6,547 nt of DNA from an uncultured Treponema sp. GTDB lineage: Bacteria > Spirochaetota > Spirochaetia > Treponematales > Treponemataceae. A program made the position numbers and the translations under genes. Below the pieces are notes generated by a model. It saw only the letters and a list, made by a program, of their open reading frames with translations, made no database searches and was not told the DNA's origin. Numbering within the stretch: the stretch's first letter is position 1; each line of letters begins with the position of its first letter. This document shows positions 5,548 to 6,547 of this stretch, one piece after another. The stretch covers positions 1 to 6,547 of the forward strand of contig CAMWPF010000086.1 in assembly GCA_947176045.1 (NCBI GenBank). Reading direction: 5' to 3'.

Positions 5548-6547
5548 ATGGATTCACAGACAGAAGAAAAAGCCGCTGACGAAGCAATCAGCGCAGGAAC
5601 ACTCCAGAACGAAGCGGTTCTGGACGAGGAAAAGCAGGACGACGCGGACATTTCGTTCGCGGACTTGGGCTTGGATGAGGCGACGCTCGCGGCGGTCGCG
5701 CGGAAGGGATTTGTTACGCCTTCTCCGATCCAAGTCCTCGCCATTCCGCGGCTGCTCGGCGGCGAATCGAACATCATCGCGCGCGCGCGGACAGGAACGG
5801 GAAAGACGGCGGCGTTCGGGCTTCCGCTCATTCAAAAGCTCCGCGAGGAGACCGGCAGCGTCCGCGCCTTGATTCTGGAGCCGACCCGCGAGCTGGCAAT
5901 ACAGACCTGCACGGAACTGCAGTCCTTCACGGAAGGGCGCTGCCCGCGCACGTGCGTCGTCTACGGCGGCGCGTCATACACCACGCAGATCCGCGACTTG
6001 CGCCGCGGCTCGGAAATCGTCGTCGGAACGCCGGGACGCATCCAGGATCACTTGGAGCGCGGCACGCTCGACATCAGCAAGATCGAATACTTCATCCTTG
6101 ACGAGGGCGACGAAATGCTCGACATGGGCTTCATCGAGGACATCGAGGACATCTTCCAGCAGGCGAACCCGGACAGCCGGATCCTCCTGTTCAGCGCGAC
6201 CATGCCCGCCCCAATCCTGCGGATTGCCGGGCAGTTCATGGGCGACTACGAGATCGTCGAAGAGGAAGGCGCCATCGACGAGCCGCTGCTCATCGACCAG
6301 AAATTCTGGGTGCTCAAGGAAAGCGAAAAAATCGACGCGCTCGTCCGCCTCATCGACATTTCCGACGACTTCTACGGCATCGTCTTCACGCAGACGAAGA
6401 GCGACGCCGACCACGTTTCGCGCGCGCTTGACGAAAAAGGCTATGAAGTCGCGGCGCTCCACGGCGACATCGCCCAGTCGCAGCGGGAAAAAATCATCGC
6501 GCGCTTCCGCAGCAAGAAGACGCGCGTCGTTGTCGAGACGGACTTCG
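5548..6547 (+). CDS. DEAD-box family ATP-dependent RNA helicase, N-terminal 333 residues
   Basis: The gene runs off the right edge. An acidic, probably flexible N-terminus of about 35 residues precedes the helicase core. Visible motifs are the Q motif (F37 and GFVTPSPIQ to Q62), motif I ARTGTGKT (80-87), Ia PTRELA (112-117), GG (140-141), Ib TPGR (161-164), III SAT (216-218), IV GIVFTQTKS (277-285), and ALHGDIAQSQRE (303-313) of the second RecA domain. These proteins unwind short RNA duplexes using ATP and serve ribosome assembly, mRNA decay or cold adaptation. DeaD/CshA- or RhlE-type membership is plausible, but the C-terminal region that would decide is missing. Two motifs are unusual. Walker B reads DEGD (185-188) instead of DEAD, and motif V begins VETDF instead of the usual VATDV. 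A promoter-like element and a long leader lie upstream, which could allow post-transcriptional control. Confidence 0.93.
   Translation, partial: MDSQTEEKAADEAISAGTLQNEAVLDEEKQDDADISFADLGLDEATLAAVARKGFVTPSPIQVLAIPRLLGGESNIIARARTGTGKTAAFGLPLIQKLREETGSVRALILEPTRELAIQTCTELQSFTEGRCPRTCVVYGGASYTTQIRDLRRGSEIVVGTPGRIQDHLERGTLDISKIEYFILDEGDEMLDMGFIEDIEDIFQQANPDSRILLFSATMPAPILRIAGQFMGDYEIVEEEGAIDEPLLIDQKFWVLKESEKIDALVRLIDISDDFYGIVFTQTKSDADHVSRALDEKGYEVAALHGDIAQSQREKIIARFRSKKTRVVVETDF

Noticed and set aside
5974..6462. 162-residue antisense frame within the helicase
   Set aside because: Acidic product made by reading helicase codons backwards; no ribosome site or family features seen.

Overview
The window holds seven protein genes, five complete and two cut by the window edges, in GC-rich DNA with strong codon bias. 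The content points to an anaerobic Gram-negative bacterium. There is a small secreted protein ending in an aromatic residue, like an outer-membrane beta-barrel, a SPOR cell-wall protein, and a flavin reductase fused to a rubredoxin, a type common in strict anaerobes. A GC-rich spirochaete of the Treponema group would fit, but this is an inference from gene types and not proven by any marker in the window.

Layout. Positions 2-589 (+) carry the C-terminal end of a P1B heavy-metal exporter (Zn/Cd/Pb type). A cytoplasmic M28 zinc peptidase follows closely (616-1557, +) and has a strong GC hairpin in its first codons. A promoter region with a T8 tract precedes a secreted beta-barrel-like protein (1655-2242, +). 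It runs convergently into a minus-strand pair transcribed leftwards: a membrane-anchored SPOR protein (2925-3857) and then the flavin reductase-rubredoxin (2266-2865). These two are 67 bp apart start to stop and may be co-transcribed.

A divergent intergenic region (3858-3998) separates the SPOR gene from a solitary beta-class DNA methyltransferase (3999-5228, +). The region contains two short dyads and a promoter-like element placed so that the methyltransferase mRNA would begin at its own ATG. No restriction subunit is visible. A 319-bp gene-poor stretch (5229-5547) holds competing hairpins, a promoter-like element and a long leader. It leads into a DEAD-box-type RNA helicase (5548 to the window end, +), whose Walker B box reads DEGD and whose motif V also looks non-canonical.

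The genes do not form one pathway. They look like ordinary chromosomal housekeeping and accessory genes: metal efflux, peptide turnover, envelope functions, anaerobic redox chemistry, DNA methylation and RNA remodelling. I found no mobile element, CRISPR array, tRNA or rRNA. I see no convincing evidence of a wholly new system. The most notable points are the helicase motif variants, the predicted leaderless methyltransferase, the dyads in the divergent promoter region and the mutually exclusive hairpins.
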